The translations under genes and the position numbers were made by a program. The notes beneath the pieces were generated by a model. That model saw only the letters and a list, made by a program, of their open reading frames with translations. It did not search any database and was not told the DNA's origin. Of a stretch of 7,172 nt of DNA, positions 5,997 to 7,172 are shown in pieces. The stretch covers positions 1 to 7,172 of the forward strand of contig JAGRNC010000126.1 in the NCBI GenBank assembly GCA_020440935.1, read 5' to 3'. Within the stretch, counting starts at the first letter, position 1, and the number at the start of each line of letters is the position of its first letter. Source of the stretch: Leptospiraceae bacterium. Its GTDB lineage: Bacteria > Spirochaetota > Leptospiria > Leptospirales > Leptonemataceae.

Positions 5997-7073
5997 TTAG
6001 GCGGCCGCCTTGCTCTTTCGCCCTTTTGCGATGAATATGATTGCAATCACAGCAATCACGAACAGCGCGAGTACCAGATACCAGTACTCGATGAGCAGAA
6101 ATACAATGCCCATCACTACGGCAGCAAAAACGAAAAATACGAACCGAATCAGGCCGGCCCCCAGGTCCCCGATGATCGGGATGAACTCAATCAGCGTCAG
6201 CAGAGGTCCAACCAGCAGACTAAGTCCGCCGCCCAGAAGAGCAACGCTTATGGCCCATAGAACCCAGGTCATGGTCGTATCGGAGCTGTTTAGAGAGCCC
6301 ATCACATCCTCATATTTTCCGGCTCCCACGCGCAAGAACTCGCCTTCACCAAATGCGCTGAATGTGCTTCCTTCCACCGAACCGATAACCGTATATGTTC
6401 CCGCCGGATCATAAGCTGTTCCGGAATAGGTAAACCGCTCGCAACCTACAGTAGGCGAGCTCTGACAAGAAGCGCTTTCGTAAAATTTACCGTCAGACAG
6501 CGCATAGTTGCCTTCCATGTCGGCCTCGGTAAGATTCACCGATGGCATGTCAGCGTAGCCGAGTCCTTTTGGGCTCAATGTGTAGGTGGTAGAACCAGCT
6601 GTTAAAGTTGGAATAACGGAGGAATCGAATTCTGCAATAGACGAACCAGGATTGTACATTCCGCGTTTGGCGCAATCTTCGCCCTTGGCTGACGTTTCGG
6701 GATTGCTTACCCAGTCTTTTTCGCAGACGTAGTAGGTTTCCTTCTTATCGTTCACAGTGCGTGTCTTGGATACATTCTTGTACGCATACATCTGCACTGA
6801 TTTATGCAAGCTCAGATAGTTCCCTGGTTTTACAAATCCGGGCTCGCCCAGGGGGGCTGCTTTCAGAGTGCCTGTAGCATAGACGGCTTTTTTTTCGGAC
6901 TTGGCTTTGTCCATTTGTTCAATGGAGTACGCACCTTCCAATTCTTCCGACGCCTGCAATCGCTGGGAAGCGTAGTACACGACAACGAAACTTCCTGGAA
7001 TCATTACGAGTCCAAGTAGAACGCCCATCACTGAATTCTTTAACTTACTTAATGCACCTTCCTCTTCGGCCAT
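5997..7073 (-). CDS. TMEM43 (LUMA)-family membrane protein
   Basis: This 358-residue protein has the layout of the TMEM43/DUF1625 family: a short N-terminal tail, one membrane segment (about 13-35), a large extracytoplasmic domain (about 40-265) and a hydrophobic C-terminal block with segments near 268-291, 308-328 and 330-349, ending in a basic tail (KGRKSKAAA). Between the second and third segments, LIEFIPIIGDLGAG (294-307) matches the conserved proline/glycine turn of the family. The large domain has four cysteines (117, 134, 203, 211), suited to two disulfides. In animals TMEM43 is an inner-nuclear-membrane and ER protein; the bacterial role is not established, and inner-membrane location is inferred. 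The start is supported by GAGGAG eight bases upstream. The gene appears monocistronic, ends at a strong terminator and carries a long structured 3' UTR. Low-complexity Ser/Thr/Gly-rich stretches in the large domain suggest rapid divergence there. Confidence 0.83.
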   Translation of the reverse strand: MAEEEGALSKLKNSVMGVLLGLVMIPGSFVVVYYASQRLQASEELEGAYSIEQMDKAKSEKKAVYATGTLKAAPLGEPGFVKPGNYLSLHKSVQMYAYKNVSKTRTVNDKKETYYVCEKDWVSNPETSAKGEDCAKRGMYNPGSSIAEFDSSVIPTLTAGSTTYTLSPKGLGYADMPSVNLTEADMEGNYALSDGKFYESASCQSSPTVGCERFTYSGTAYDPAGTYTVIGSVEGSTFSAFGEGEFLRVGAGKYEDVMGSLNSSDTTMTWVLWAISVALLGGGLSLLVGPLLTLIEFIPIIGDLGAGLIRFVFFVFAAVVMGIVFLLIEYWYLVLALFVIAVIAIIFIAKGRKSKAAA

Positions 7074-7081
7074 AAACCTTT

Positions 7082-7087
7082 CTCCTC
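7082..7087 (-). promoter_or_regulatory. Ribosome binding site GAGGAG
   Basis: On the minus strand GAGGAG lies eight bases before the ATG at 7073, within a purine-rich leader. It supports this start for the TMEM43-family protein. Confidence 0.8.
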
Positions 7088-7135
7088 TTTTATTGTTCGC
7101 TAGTAGTTCTCTATGAGTGGACCATTCAGGAAGCT

Positions 7136-7172
7136 ATGAACCCGACGGCCTTTAGAGACCTGGCTCATTATA
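7136..7172 (+). CDS. Possible start of a divergent gene, running off the window
   Basis: An ATG at 7136 opens a frame that stays open to the right edge and reads MNPTAFRDLAHY. AGGA at 7128-7131 lies four bases upstream, a slightly short but usable Shine-Dalgarno. Only 12 codons are visible, so the frame could be open by chance, and it overlaps the candidate -10 element of the TMEM43-family gene. Divergent arrangement with that gene would be plausible. No function can be proposed. Confidence 0.28.
   Translation, partial: MNPTAFRDLAHY
7167..7172 (-). promoter_or_regulatory. Candidate -10 box TATAAT for the TMEM43-family gene
   Basis: The last six bases read TATAAT on the minus strand, a perfect match to the housekeeping -10 consensus. 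A transcript starting near 7160 would have a leader of about 86 bases. The -35 region is outside the window, and a single hexamer can arise by chance. Confidence 0.3.

Noticed and set aside
5943..6414. Plus-strand open frames opposite the TMEM43-family C-terminus
   Set aside because: They are low-complexity antisense shadows (rich in Asn, Gln, Ser, Pro) of hydrophobic minus-strand codons, with no start signals.
7108..7168. Inverted repeats TCTCTA/TAGAGA and ATGAG/CTCAT in the TMEM43-family leader
   Set aside because: The two pairs cross each other instead of nesting, are only 5-6 bp long and far apart; chance is the simpler explanation.

Overview
The window holds six complete or nearly complete protein genes plus the 3' end of a seventh, at moderate GC (by eye, about half). 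It looks like chromosomal DNA of a spirochaete, most likely of the Leptospira/Leptonema/Turneriella group. The grounds are a lipoprotein with a relaxed, spirochaete-style lipobox, several exported proteins without familiar domains, and a TMEM43-family membrane protein together with a DUF2225 zinc-ribbon protein. That placement is an inference, not a database result. I see no mobile element, CRISPR array, tRNA or rRNA, and no stretch over 300 bases lacks a gene.

Layout. (1) 1-786 (+): C-terminal part of a hybrid sensor histidine kinase, with an ATP-binding catalytic domain and a receiver domain. (2) 796-4551 (-): a four-gene same-strand block read from right to left: DUF2225 protein, TruA tRNA pseudouridine synthase, a small outer-membrane beta-barrel candidate and a lipoprotein. 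The first two share one base (TGATG) and are almost certainly co-translated. The last two are 24 bp apart and probably form an outer-membrane pair. The 88-bp TruA/barrel gap could carry a separate promoter. (3) 4552-4678: a divergent intergenic region with alternating G4/C4 tracts, the last being the ribosome binding site of the next gene. (4) 4679-5779 (+): an unrecognised exported, charged, helical protein. (5) 5780-5996: a gap between convergent genes with a strong bidirectional terminator and two further hairpins whose imperfect pairs are nearly all G-U on the minus strand. (6) 5997-7073 (-): a TMEM43-family protein. (7) 7074-7172: its leader, and possibly the first codons of a divergent gene running off the window.

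There is no single pathway here: the window mixes signalling, translation (tRNA modification) and envelope genes. The least expected signal is the structured RNA segment at about 5826-5972 (-), in the 3' untranslated region of the TMEM43 gene. It could be a 3'-UTR-derived small RNA or a 3'-end stability element. Functions of the 366-aa exported protein, the lipoprotein and the barrel are not recognisable from sequence alone.
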